A stretch of 46,662 bases of DNA from Novosphingobium sp. (GTDB lineage: Bacteria > Pseudomonadota > Alphaproteobacteria > Sphingomonadales > Sphingomonadaceae), in the NCBI GenBank assembly GCA_017745295.1, contig JAGHZR010000031.1, positions 1-46,662 of the forward strand, read 5' to 3'. Positions within the stretch are counted from its first letter, which is position 1; the number at the start of each line of letters is the position of its first letter. Positions 19,904 to 27,762 of the stretch are shown here, piece by piece. The translations under genes were made by a program, and so were the position numbers. The notes under the pieces are model-generated. The model was given only the letters and a program-made list of their open reading frames with translations. It was not told where the DNA came from and did no database searches.

Positions 19904-20458
19904 CTCATCCAAACGGCTGAACAGCCATGTTGCGTAAGTATGATAGCCTTTCTCGAAATTGATCCGAGATGGAGAAATAGCCGATGCGACGGCAATCGAT
20001 CTGAGTCTTTCGGAGGAGTTAAAGCCGCGGAAAGTATACCGGTGCCCTATCGCTCCAAAGCAGCGGCATTCCTTGTCTTGGCCAGGCTGGCAATCGATGA
20101 AAAAGTTAAGCAGACATGTTCAAATCGGTTCTTTCAAGACGATCGAAATTCAGCAAAATCGATAGCTTCCGAATGTGAACACACTTCAAAATGGACTGGT
20201 CGACCCTGGATTGCGCATGTCGACGTTGTCTCTGAAAACGCCTATGCCGCTCCGTTCCCGCAGTTATCGCTGGATTAACGTTTTGAAACCGGCTTGAACG
20301 ATCATGAAGGAGCCGCTCTGTTAGTCGATTTACTTACGACGCAGGATAGGTTCTATCAGGTTTATTTCGCGGTTGCGAAGCGGAGGCCCCTTCGCAATCA
20401 TCAGCGTCGGCCCGGAATCGGGAGGCGGGTATTTCTCGTCCAGGCGGGCCGGGGCAAA
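19904..20458. other. Intergenic region between divergent tad operon and kinase-like gene
   Basis: About 555 bases of lower G/C than the neighbours (roughly 45-50% in places), presumably holding the divergent promoters. Short frames here (for example 19959-20165) have no ribosome-binding site or recognisable protein, so I call none of them genes. No convincing operator other than the inverted repeat at 19868 was seen. Confidence 0.5.
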
Positions 20459-21817
20459 ATGAATATGCAAGTGTCCAACAATAACGTCGTCGACTTCATC
20501 CAATCGCCGGGCACCACGGCAGGGACCGCGCCGACACTCCATCAGGATGTACCGACGAGCGAGGCAGTCGCATCCCGCCATTCCGCCCTGCCCGCCGGGC
20601 TCGCCATGCGGCTTCGTGCCTGGGAAGACGGCACCCGTTTCTATCCCGGCGCCATTGCCTTGAGCGCGCTGGCGCTGGGACTGACATCGGCGCAGGCTCC
20701 GGCCGCCGGAGTGATCGGTGCCGCCGCCGCCGGTGCGCTGTTCGTCCTGCACAAGGTACTCAAGGCCGCACTGGTCACCGCCGCGCTGACGCTCGGCCTG
20801 TATTTTCTGCCGCAAGCCGCCGCGTCTCCCGCCTACTGGACCCTGCTGTTGCTGGTCGGCTGTGCCGGATTCCTCCCACGCAGCCTTGTCTCGATACTGC
20901 TTCGCGCGCCGCGATGGACCTGGGTCTTCGCCCTGCTCGCGGCAACCGGCAGCCTGATCGGCGTGTTCCTGCTGAAAGGCGCGCCGCAGACCCTGGCGAT
21001 CTTCACCAGCGCACTGAGCGCCGCCTTTCTCGGTGCCGGGCTGGCCCGCCACCTGGCGATGGTCGATGCCCGCCTGCTGGCCTGGGGAGAAAACGGCCTT
21101 GTCCCGGTCACGCGCGATCTGCTGCTGGGGCGTGTAACCGCCGGCATGCTGCACGACCTCGCACAGCCGCTGAACGTGATATCCATGGCCAACGGCAACA
21201 TGCGCTACATCGTCGAGCAGCTCGACATCGGCGAGGAAAGCCGCAAGCAGTTGCTGGACCGGGTGGCGCGGATATCCTCGCATACCGAAGCGGCGGCCTT
21301 CATTCTCAGCCTGTTCCGCTGGTTCGGCCGCGATGGCGACAAGGAGCATGCCGCGCTGAGCGTGCGCAGCGCGCTGGAGCGCGCCGTGGCAGCCACCAAG
21401 TCCCATGTCAGGCACCATGGCGTCTCGGTGGAAATAGACGGCAACGCCCTCGAACACCTGCTGCCAGAGCATCACGGCGCGCTGGAGATGATGGCGGTGG
21501 CCGCTCTTCTCAACGCTTTCGGCAGTTTCATCGGTCCGGTTACCGGCCCCGTCAACGGACGCGCCAATGGGCACGGGGGTGAGCAGAAGCTGAAAGGCAC
21601 GGTCCTGCTTCGCGCCGCGATGACCCCGGCCCATGTCGTCGTGACCGTGCAATGCATCGACGAGAACGGTGCCCCCGCCCCCGGTCGCAAGCTCGACCAT
21701 GCCACTCTCTGGCTGGTCGAGCAGGTCGCCATCGAGGCGGGTGGCGATTTCCGCTCGCTTCAGCGCACCCGGCAGCCTACCCGCTTCGTCATCCGCCTAG
21801 GCCGCGACGACATCTGA
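20459..21817 (+). CDS. Membrane histidine-kinase-like protein with degenerate ATPase half
   Basis: About 452 aa from the ATG at 20459, preceded by a GGGG-type site; the longer frame adds 55 residues of low coding quality. Residues 60-198 contain about six hydrophobic helices. A dimerisation/phospho-His helix follows, with HDLAQPLNVISMANGNMR (H232), very like HELRQPLFTISMANESLR in the neighbouring kinase. An N-box-like LLNAFGSF is seen, but the G boxes are not: DENGAPAPG replaces DxGxG and no GTGLGL motif exists. It is probably a pseudokinase or a phosphotransfer/regulatory partner. Its 3' end overlaps the convergent kinase by 21 bases. Confidence 0.75.
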   Translation: MNMQVSNNNVVDFIQSPGTTAGTAPTLHQDVPTSEAVASRHSALPAGLAMRLRAWEDGTRFYPGAIALSALALGLTSAQAPAAGVIGAAAAGALFVLHKVLKAALVTAALTLGLYFLPQAAASPAYWTLLLLVGCAGFLPRSLVSILLRAPRWTWVFALLAATGSLIGVFLLKGAPQTLAIFTSALSAAFLGAGLARHLAMVDARLLAWGENGLVPVTRDLLLGRVTAGMLHDLAQPLNVISMANGNMRYIVEQLDIGEESRKQLLDRVARISSHTEAAAFILSLFRWFGRDGDKEHAALSVRSALERAVAATKSHVRHHGVSVEIDGNALEHLLPEHHGALEMMAVAALLNAFGSFIGPVTGPVNGRANGHGGEQKLKGTVLLRAAMTPAHVVVTVQCIDENGAPAPGRKLDHATLWLVEQVAIEAGGDFRSLQRTRQPTRFVIRLGRDDI

Positions 21818-22888
21818 CGCCGCGCAGCCGCCCGCGGCCGCAGGCAGGCAGATCTCTACCCTGGCCCCTTCGCCATGGTTGGAAACGAGCCGGATTCCTC
21901 CTTGCGCCTTCTCCATGATCTGGCGGCAGATATGGAGGCCGAGACCGGTGCCGTCCTGCCCCTTGGTAGTGAAGAACGGCTCGAACGCGAGCCTTTCGAG
22001 ATCGGCGGCAAGTCCCGCGCCATTGTCCGTCACCACGCAGCGCACGCCCCCCGGCGCCCGTTCGAGCGCGATCGTGATCAGCCCCTCGCCCTTCCATCCC
22101 GCCATCCGGCGAGACAGGATACTGTCGGCCGCATTGCGCAGGACATTGACGAAGACCTGCTCCATTTCCAGCCGCGCCAGCGGCACGCAGGCAGACAGAC
22201 CCGCGGCATCGAGCTGCACGGCGATCTCCGCCCGCTCGAACAGGACCTCCAGAAACTCAACCGCACTCGCAGCCACTTCCATGACATCGGTGCGCCGGCC
22301 GACGATCTTCTCATCCGCCGCCTGGCCGAGCGTGCGCTTGATGATCGCCTGTGCCCGCAGGACTTGCTCGGCGATCCGCAAGGCCGTGGTCTGAAGCCGG
22401 GAGCGCGTGGTGTCGGGCCGGTCGAGCATCAACCGCAGGCTCTCGTTCGCCATCGAGATCGTGAACAACGGCTGCCGCAATTCGTGGGCGAGGGTCAGCG
22501 CCCGCTCGCCAAGGTCCGCCATGCGGGCGCGCTCGGCCAGTTCATGGTGTTCGCGGCGCGGCGGCGGGCCATTCAACAACACGGCGCTGCCCCAATGCGT
22601 ACCGCCGAGATTGCCTTGCAGGATCAGGCTGAGCATGGCGCCGTCATCGGTGCGCAGGTCCGTGGCCACGTCCGAGCGGCCCGTCAGCGCGGCAAGGCGC
22701 CGGAGATCCTCGGAATGGATGGCGACTGCCTCGGGCTGCTCGTCGTCCCGCGCATTCTCGCTACGGAACAGGATCGTCTTCGCGGCCGCGTCCAGCCTCA
22801 GATCGCTGACGACCCGCAAGCCGACATGCCGGCGAAGCACCTCGACCAGACCGGCCGTTCCGGTCGCTTCGGCAAGATCCCCGCTCAC
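21797..22888 (-). CDS. Sensor histidine kinase, soluble
   Basis: A 363-aa kinase without membrane segments. The N-terminal 110 residues form a PAS-like or unassigned sensory region. HisKA has AHELRQPLFTISMAN with phospho-His H135, of the HELxQPL subclass. The HATPase domain has FVNVLRNAAD, VTDNGAGL, FEPFFTTKGQDGTGLGLHICRQIME. The GTG start overlaps the stop of the upstream response regulator by four bases (GTGA), so kinase and receiver are co-translated. It converges on the kinase-like gene at 20459, and a shared H-box sequence suggests related ancestry or heterodimers. Confidence 0.9.
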   Translation of the reverse strand: MSGDLAEATGTAGLVEVLRRHVGLRVVSDLRLDAAAKTILFRSENARDDEQPEAVAIHSEDLRRLAALTGRSDVATDLRTDDGAMLSLILQGNLGGTHWGSAVLLNGPPPRREHHELAERARMADLGERALTLAHELRQPLFTISMANESLRLMLDRPDTTRSRLQTTALRIAEQVLRAQAIIKRTLGQAADEKIVGRRTDVMEVAASAVEFLEVLFERAEIAVQLDAAGLSACVPLARLEMEQVFVNVLRNAADSILSRRMAGWKGEGLITIALERAPGGVRCVVTDNGAGLAADLERLAFEPFFTTKGQDGTGLGLHICRQIMEKAQGGIRLVSNHGEGARVEICLPAAAGGCAASDVVAA

Positions 22889-23277
22889 GCACCGACACCG
22901 TTCGCAAGCATCTGCCTGATCGTACCGATCAGCATTTGCGGCTGAACGGGCTTGGTCAGGAACGTGTAGCGCGCGGTATCGGCGACGAGATCCTCGCGCA
23001 TCTGGTCGCCGGTGATGAACACATATTCGAACGGGCGCTTCGCCAGTTCCGGATGGTGACGGATGCGCGAAATGATATCGAGACCCGATTCCCGGTCGAG
23101 CCGCAGATCGCAGGCCACGACGCTGACGGCAACATGCTTCTCCAGCATGTCCACGGCCTCGGTCAGGTTGGCGGCGCCAACCCCCGGAATGCCGTGAAGC
23201 GACATGAGCGTCAGCAGCTCATCAACGATGGCCGAAAAATCATCGAGAACTAGTACCCTGGCCTGATCGTCTCGCAT
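22885..23277 (-). CDS. Single-domain response regulator
   Basis: About 130 aa from the ATG at 23277 (MRDDQARVLVLDD), with GGAGG ten bases upstream; the longer frame adds 14 Arg/Gly-rich residues. It is a stand-alone receiver: acid pair in LVLDDF, phospho-acceptor Asp in VVACDLRLD, Thr in VFITGDQ and Lys in FLTKPVQP. No output domain exists, so it may act by phosphotransfer or by binding a partner. It is coupled to the kinase downstream. The 155-base gap upstream probably contains the promoter. Confidence 0.9.
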   Translation of the reverse strand: MRDDQARVLVLDDFSAIVDELLTLMSLHGIPGVGAANLTEAVDMLEKHVAVSVVACDLRLDRESGLDIISRIRHHPELAKRPFEYVFITGDQMREDLVADTARYTFLTKPVQPQMLIGTIRQMLANGVGA

Positions 23278-23432
23278 CCTTTGCCGTTCCTCCGTGCGAC
23301 GCCCGCCCCCAGCCGCCACTGGATCTCGTTACTCCTATAACGAGACGACATTATCAATAAATGAATGTCCGGTGAAATTAGAATTGGGGCAAGCCGTTCC
23401 GGATGCAAGAAAAAATCGGATAGCGGATAAAA

Positions 23433-24146
23433 TCAGAACTCGATGACGATCTTCACCTTCGCTGGTGTGACGTGAAAATGCGCAGCAATCTGGTCGCGAT
23501 ATTGCGCCATGAGAAACGCCAGATTGTCTGTACGCGGCAGCCCGTCCAGTTCCTCAATTGTGGTTCCCAGAGCATCGGCAATAACTTTCAGTCGTGCCTC
23601 CTGCGGGCGGGCACGGCCGTGCTCCCAGGCCCAGACGGTGGGCTTGCTGACACCGATGCGATCGGCCAGGTCGCCCTGGCTGAGGCCGTTCTCCTTGCGC
23701 AGACGCCGCAGGCGGCGGGCGAGCGATTCCTGCGCTTCCGCATCGATGGCGCTTCCGGCTTCCGCCGATCCGGGGGGAGCATGGTCTTCCTTCGCCGCAT
23801 CGCGGCTCAGCGGCGCGGCCCGTAACCGGGCTGCGCCGAGCAAGGCCGCGGAGATCGGCGTCTCGAAACGGCAGCCGTAGAAGCTCTCGTTGTGCCAAAT
23901 GACCCGTGCGCATACCCGGTGCTCCGCCGAAAGGTCGATCTCGATCGGATCGCCCACGCCGAGGTCGATGTCGCATTCGACGAGCAACCCCTCCTGCGAG
24001 AGGTTGTGGACCACCGCGTCCGCTTCCCTGCCCTCGGCATTGACCTGCGTGCCCAGCACCAGACTGAACCGCGGCAGGCTCGATCGCGCATCGCGTTCGA
24101 AGCGGGCAGGAAGGCCCTGGCCACCCCCGGTCATTTCACCGTTCAC
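23433..24146 (-). CDS. PilZ domain fused to XRE-type helix-turn-helix
   Basis: A 237-aa two-domain protein. Residues about 12-105 look like PilZ, the c-di-GMP receptor domain: basic/Arg-rich FERDARSSLPRF near the start and NLSQEGLLVE, fitting the [D/N]xSxxG motif, with VIWHNESFYGCRFE after it. Residues about 140-205 form an XRE/Cro helix-turn-helix: LRRLRKENGLSQGDLADRIGVSKPTVWAWEHGRARP. This would make a transcription factor answering c-di-GMP. The GTG start at 24146 overlaps the stop of the upstream small gene (GTGA). An ATG four codons later is possible. The cyclases in this window offer a ligand source. Confidence 0.82.
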   Translation of the reverse strand: MNGEMTGGGQGLPARFERDARSSLPRFSLVLGTQVNAEGREADAVVHNLSQEGLLVECDIDLGVGDPIEIDLSAEHRVCARVIWHNESFYGCRFETPISAALLGAARLRAAPLSRDAAKEDHAPPGSAEAGSAIDAEAQESLARRLRRLRKENGLSQGDLADRIGVSKPTVWAWEHGRARPQEARLKVIADALGTTIEELDGLPRTDNLAFLMAQYRDQIAAHFHVTPAKVKIVIEF

Positions 24147-24343
24147 GCACAGCTCCGCACGGCGGAAATGGCCGGACGTCCGCGTTCGATCGCCATGGCC
24201 ATGACCTCTAAGCGCGGCGCTTCTCCCAGAGACTCCAGTGCGCCCGCCACGAGCGCTCCGCTCACCAAGGCTTCGCTTTCGTCGAGCATGTCGAGCGCGA
24301 TGCGCAGGAGTTCACGGGCGTGCTGGACCTTGTCGTTCGTCAT
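24143..24343 (-). CDS. Small protein upstream of PilZ-HTH gene
   Basis: About 66 aa from the ATG at 24343 (MTNDKVQHARELLRIALDML), with AGGAAA upstream. It is helical and soluble, without a membrane segment. The overlap with the PilZ-HTH start implies co-translation, so it may be a partner of that regulator. No family is recognised. Small HTH-associated proteins of similar length occur in sphingomonads, but the assignment stays open. Confidence 0.65.
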   Translation of the reverse strand: MTNDKVQHARELLRIALDMLDESEALVSGALVAGALESLGEAPRLEVMAMAIERGRPAISAVRSCA

Positions 24344-24420
24344 CTCGGTTTCCTTTCCTTCTTTTGGTTTTCCATGGCGATCGGCCCGGCGCTTCGCCGG
24401 AACCGAGGCGATCGAGGCGA

Positions 24421-25755
24421 TCAGAAAACGGGGCTCTGCCACGTCCGGATCGGCGTGAAGGCGACCGGAACGCTGGCTGCGGACGACTCCGCCGGTGTTT
24501 GAAAAGCCGGTGCACAGTCGCCTGCCGATGCCTGTAAATGCGTCCAGGCTCGCCTTGTGCTGGCCCGGCCCAGCCGCGCGCCGGTAACCCATTCGGCCCC
24601 CTCCTCGACCGCGAGGCGGATCTGCGCCGGAGTTTCGACGCCGGTCAGGACGATCCGGTCACAAAGGCTTTGCGCTTGCGCAAAAAGCTGCCCGATCCGG
24701 GCGCGGTTACGCTCCGACAGAAAAGCCGTGCGCAGGAAGGCACTGTCCAGCTTGACGAAGTTCGGCCGTAATACCGCAAGCTGCCGCACCGAAGCATGGC
24801 CCGAACCGAAGCCATAAAGCCCCAGTCCGACCCCCAACTCGCGCAAGGTATGGAGAAACGTCAGCGTTCCCGGCCAGAATCGGCAGGCGGCCGCCTCATG
24901 GAATTCGAGGGTCAGCCGTTCGGCCAGCGCCGGATTGCGTTCAAGCCTGGCGAGAAAATCCGTCCAGGCGGCATCGTGACCGCCAAGATCGAACGACAGG
25001 CTCTGCGATGAAATCGCGATCGACAGACGCGCGTGTGGATCGGCCTCCAGTTCGTCGAGCACGCGCAGCACCTGATGGCGATCGAGCAGATGGGCAAGGC
25101 CCAGCCGCTCCAGCGCCTCATAGGCGGCGCGGCAGTCGGACTGCTCGCCCTGTTCTCCGACATAGCGCAACAGGGCTTCGTGCTGGAGTACGCGCTCCGG
25201 GCTGCGCGGGTCGAAGATCGGGCGCCAGGCGAAGAAGGTCTCACCATGCGCTACTTGCGCCAGCAGGCGCACGGCGCGCGCCATATCGGCGCGGTAACAT
25301 GCCTGCCCTTGCGCCGTCGCGGAATCAGCCGCGGCCGCAGGAGCCGCCACGCGCGCCAGCCGCGCACGGGCCTCGGCCAATGCCGATGCATCGTTCAGAT
25401 CGCCGGAAACGGGATCGCTGTGCCCGACCGAGACCGACAGCAGGATCGCACCGCCCTCGCTCGGCATCGGGTTCAGGCAGACCTCGGTGCAGAAGGCCTC
25501 GATCTGCGCGCAAACGAAATCGAGTTCCAGCATCGCCGCATGGCCAAGCAGGATCATCTCATCGCTGTTGACCGCGCGAACTTCGACCGGGTCGAAGCTC
25601 GCAGCGGCGGCGCGCAAATGCGCCATGGCCGCGTTCACCGCCGCTTCGCCATAGGCCGCGGCAATAGCGCGGGCATTGTCGAGCCGCACGACGAGCAGAT
25701 AATTGCGGCAACGGTTCGGAGGACTGATCCGGGCGAGGTCGATCATCGGTGACAT
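24421..25755 (-). CDS. Degenerate GGDEF-EAL protein, probably catalytically inactive
   Basis: About 444 aa from the ATG at 25755; no good ribosome-binding site is seen there, but longer frames overlap the upstream gene. The N-terminal half resembles GGDEF: RLDNARAIAAAYGEAAVNA, with NSDEM (63-67) in place of GGDEF. The C-terminal half is EAL-like, with an intact EALLR at 193, but the metal and active-site set is lost: YGFGSG (314-319) replaces DDFGxG, the Asn of the NxS motif is replaced in IAISSQS, and TGVET (371-375) replaces the usual EGVE/T. The Lys of KLD is kept. It should not make or break c-di-GMP and is probably a binding or regulatory protein. Confidence 0.8.
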   Translation of the reverse strand: MSPMIDLARISPPNRCRNYLLVVRLDNARAIAAAYGEAAVNAAMAHLRAAAASFDPVEVRAVNSDEMILLGHAAMLELDFVCAQIEAFCTEVCLNPMPSEGGAILLSVSVGHSDPVSGDLNDASALAEARARLARVAAPAAAADSATAQGQACYRADMARAVRLLAQVAHGETFFAWRPIFDPRSPERVLQHEALLRYVGEQGEQSDCRAAYEALERLGLAHLLDRHQVLRVLDELEADPHARLSIAISSQSLSFDLGGHDAAWTDFLARLERNPALAERLTLEFHEAAACRFWPGTLTFLHTLRELGVGLGLYGFGSGHASVRQLAVLRPNFVKLDSAFLRTAFLSERNRARIGQLFAQAQSLCDRIVLTGVETPAQIRLAVEEGAEWVTGARLGRASTRRAWTHLQASAGDCAPAFQTPAESSAASVPVAFTPIRTWQSPVF

Positions 25756-25779
25756 CCGGGAAGAAGGGAGAAGGCAGGA

Positions 25780-25806
25780 CCGGTGCGGGCAAGATCCCCG
25801 CACCGG
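25780..25806 (-). terminator. Hairpin between lipoprotein 1 and the EAL-like gene
   Basis: A 10-bp stem, CCGGTGCGGG (25780-25789) and CCCGCACCGG (25797-25806), with a 7-base loop lies just past the lipoprotein stop. On the minus strand it is followed by a pyrimidine-rich run rather than pure T, so it is a weak intrinsic terminator. Confidence 0.6.
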
Positions 25807-25816
25807 CCCGGACGGA

Positions 25817-27268
25817 TCAGTTGCCGGCTTTGCCGCCGAGCAGGCCTCCAAGCAGCCCCACTGCCGTTCCCGAACCTCCGCCGGTGAGGCCGCCCACAAG
25901 CGAGGTGACGGCTCCGGTCACCGGCGCGAGGACCGAACCGGCGGTCCCGCCGCCCGTGCTTCCGCCCGGAACACCCGAAGTCAGGCCTCCAACCAGTCCT
26001 TCGACAAGGCCGGTGACGGGTGCCAGCGCCGAACCGGCTCCGCCGCCCCCGGACGCTACGCCGCCCAGACTTCCGACAACCCCCTCGACAAGGCCGGTCA
26101 CCGGCGCCAGAACCGAACCGGCATCACCCAGACCGCCAGCCCCGAGGCCGCCGGACGTCAGACTGCCGGTCACCTGCCCCAGTGTGCCGTTCACGGTATC
26201 GAGCAAAGGCGAGGTTACGGACGCAACCGTCGCCGTGACCGGTGCGACCACCGGAGCCACGCCGCCCGTCACCTGATCGACCACGCCGCCGACCTGCTCG
26301 CCCAGTAGCGCTCCGGCAAGGTTGCCCACCGGCGCCAGTCCCGCCGCGATGCCTTCCGTCGTCGTCGGCAAGGCGACGTCGATCACCTTGCCGTCGGACA
26401 GGACGTTGGCCGTGACCAGTTTCCCGGTGGCTAGCCCCGGATTTTCGGCCAGCACATTGAGGCCGATCACCGTGTCGCCGTTGCTCGGGCCGGTCACGGC
26501 GTTGTTGCCGAGATCGACGCCCAACAGCGGACCTTCATAGGTGCGGGCCGGTCCGGAACCACCGCTGCCCAAGGCGCCGGTCAGCCCTTCCACCAGCCCG
26601 CCGAGCTGGCCGGTGACAGGCGCGAGCACGCCGCTTTCACCCGAGATCGGCGACAGCACGCCATTGACCGTATCGAGCAGCGGCGACGTCACACTGCCGA
26701 CCGTCGAGGTAACCGTGGCGACCGTGGGCGCGAGGCCGTCGGTCAGTTGCGTCACCGTGCCGCCTACCTGCTCGCCGAGCAGCGCGCCGGTGAGCGCGCC
26801 GACCGGTGCCAGCGCCTGCTTGGTCTGCTCCGCGGTGGTCGGCAGAGTGACCTGCACGACCTTGCCGTCACCAGTCAGGACATCGACCGTGATGCCGCCG
26901 GCATCGGTAGTGGCCTTGTCCGGCGTCACATTGACATTCACCAACGTACCGGAACCGCTCTGGCCGAGAAGGTCGGTGCCGCCGACCGAGATGCCTGCAG
27001 CCGGTCCGGTGAAGCTGGTGGTGGTGCCGCTCGGATCGGAAGGACCGCTTGGCCCCGGTCCGCTGGGGCCGCTGGGTCCGGGACCGCTCGGCCCGGACGG
27101 GGTGGGGCCGCTGGGGCTGGGTCCGCTCGGACTCGGGCTGTTCGGCCCCGAGGGGGTGCTTGCCTGAAAACCGGCGCCGCCCGAGCAGGCGGCAACCAGC
27201 AGCAAGGGGATCGTGGTCGTCGCCAGGAGGGCGTGCCGCTTGAACCGGGAATAGCGAAGGATCGGCAT
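25817..27268 (-). CDS. Collagen-like lipoprotein, shorter paralogue
   Basis: About 483 aa from the ATG at 27268, with GGAG eight bases upstream; the longer frame is not supported. A type II signal peptide ends at LLLVAAC with acylated Cys28. Residues about 37-82 are a short collagen-like stretch of Pro-Ser-Gly and Pro-Gly-Pro triplets. The rest is a long Ala/Gly/Val/Leu/Thr region containing repeated APVTG and LLDTVNG segments (for example TSPLLDTVNGVLSP and SVLAPVTGLVEGLV). It is homologous to the gene at 27763. Probably anchored to a membrane with the repeat region extended outward; role unknown. The promoter should lie in 27269-27762. Confidence 0.8.
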   Translation of the reverse strand: MPILRYSRFKRHALLATTTIPLLLVAACSGGAGFQASTPSGPNSPSPSGPSPSGPTPSGPSGPGPSGPSGPGPSGPSDPSGTTTSFTGPAAGISVGGTDLLGQSGSGTLVNVNVTPDKATTDAGGITVDVLTGDGKVVQVTLPTTAEQTKQALAPVGALTGALLGEQVGGTVTQLTDGLAPTVATVTSTVGSVTSPLLDTVNGVLSPISGESGVLAPVTGQLGGLVEGLTGALGSGGSGPARTYEGPLLGVDLGNNAVTGPSNGDTVIGLNVLAENPGLATGKLVTANVLSDGKVIDVALPTTTEGIAAGLAPVGNLAGALLGEQVGGVVDQVTGGVAPVVAPVTATVASVTSPLLDTVNGTLGQVTGSLTSGGLGAGGLGDAGSVLAPVTGLVEGVVGSLGGVASGGGGAGSALAPVTGLVEGLVGGLTSGVPGGSTGGGTAGSVLAPVTGAVTSLVGGLTGGGSGTAVGLLGGLLGGKAGN

Positions 27269-27762
27269 TGGGTCTTCTCCAACGTGGTGTCGCCGCGAAC
27301 GGCCCGTTGGAGAAATGATAGGGCGAGCCGCGCCCCGCGCCGCGTCCAGAAGGAGCCACCCCGGCCATGTCGGATCGCGGTGCGGGTACAAGTGCGGATG
27401 GATGCGCGGCCATAACCCGGAAGAAACCCGAACAAGGCGGCAAGGAACACGCAAAAGGCCGGAATGCCGTGCAAAACCGCCGATTTTGACCCTCTCCATC
27501 CCGGTGAAGCCTTGGGAACGGCGCAGTAAAGTGAGGCCTTGGTTAAATACTCGTTCCGGCTCATTCTTAGGGAGCAACGGGGCCGCCGGTCGCCTTCCTT
27601 TGCCCCTGTCCGCGGCCACGGCCCCAAAAATGAAGAGGCAGCCCCGTCTCCGGGACTGCCTCTTCTCCCCCACCTCCCTGGCTCAGGAGGTCTTCGTTCA
27701 GGAGACGGGGGTCTGCCACGTGCCCGGCCATGGGGTTGTGGGGCGCCGGGCACGCATGACGA
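27269..27762. other. Intergenic region between the two collagen-like lipoprotein genes
   Basis: About 494 bases with no credible gene. It contains the terminator at 27632 and, presumably, the promoter of the shorter lipoprotein; the ATG of that gene is preceded by GGAGAAG. The long plus-strand frame from 27539 runs antisense into the second lipoprotein gene and is a shadow of its repeats. Confidence 0.55.
27632..27665 (-). terminator. Intrinsic terminator of the longer collagen-like gene
   Basis: GAAGAGGCAG (27632-27641) pairs perfectly with CTGCCTCTTC (27656-27665), with an inner CCCG/CGGG pairing. On the minus strand a TTTTT run follows (CATTTTTGGGG), about 100 bases past the stop at 27763. 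Confidence 0.8.
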
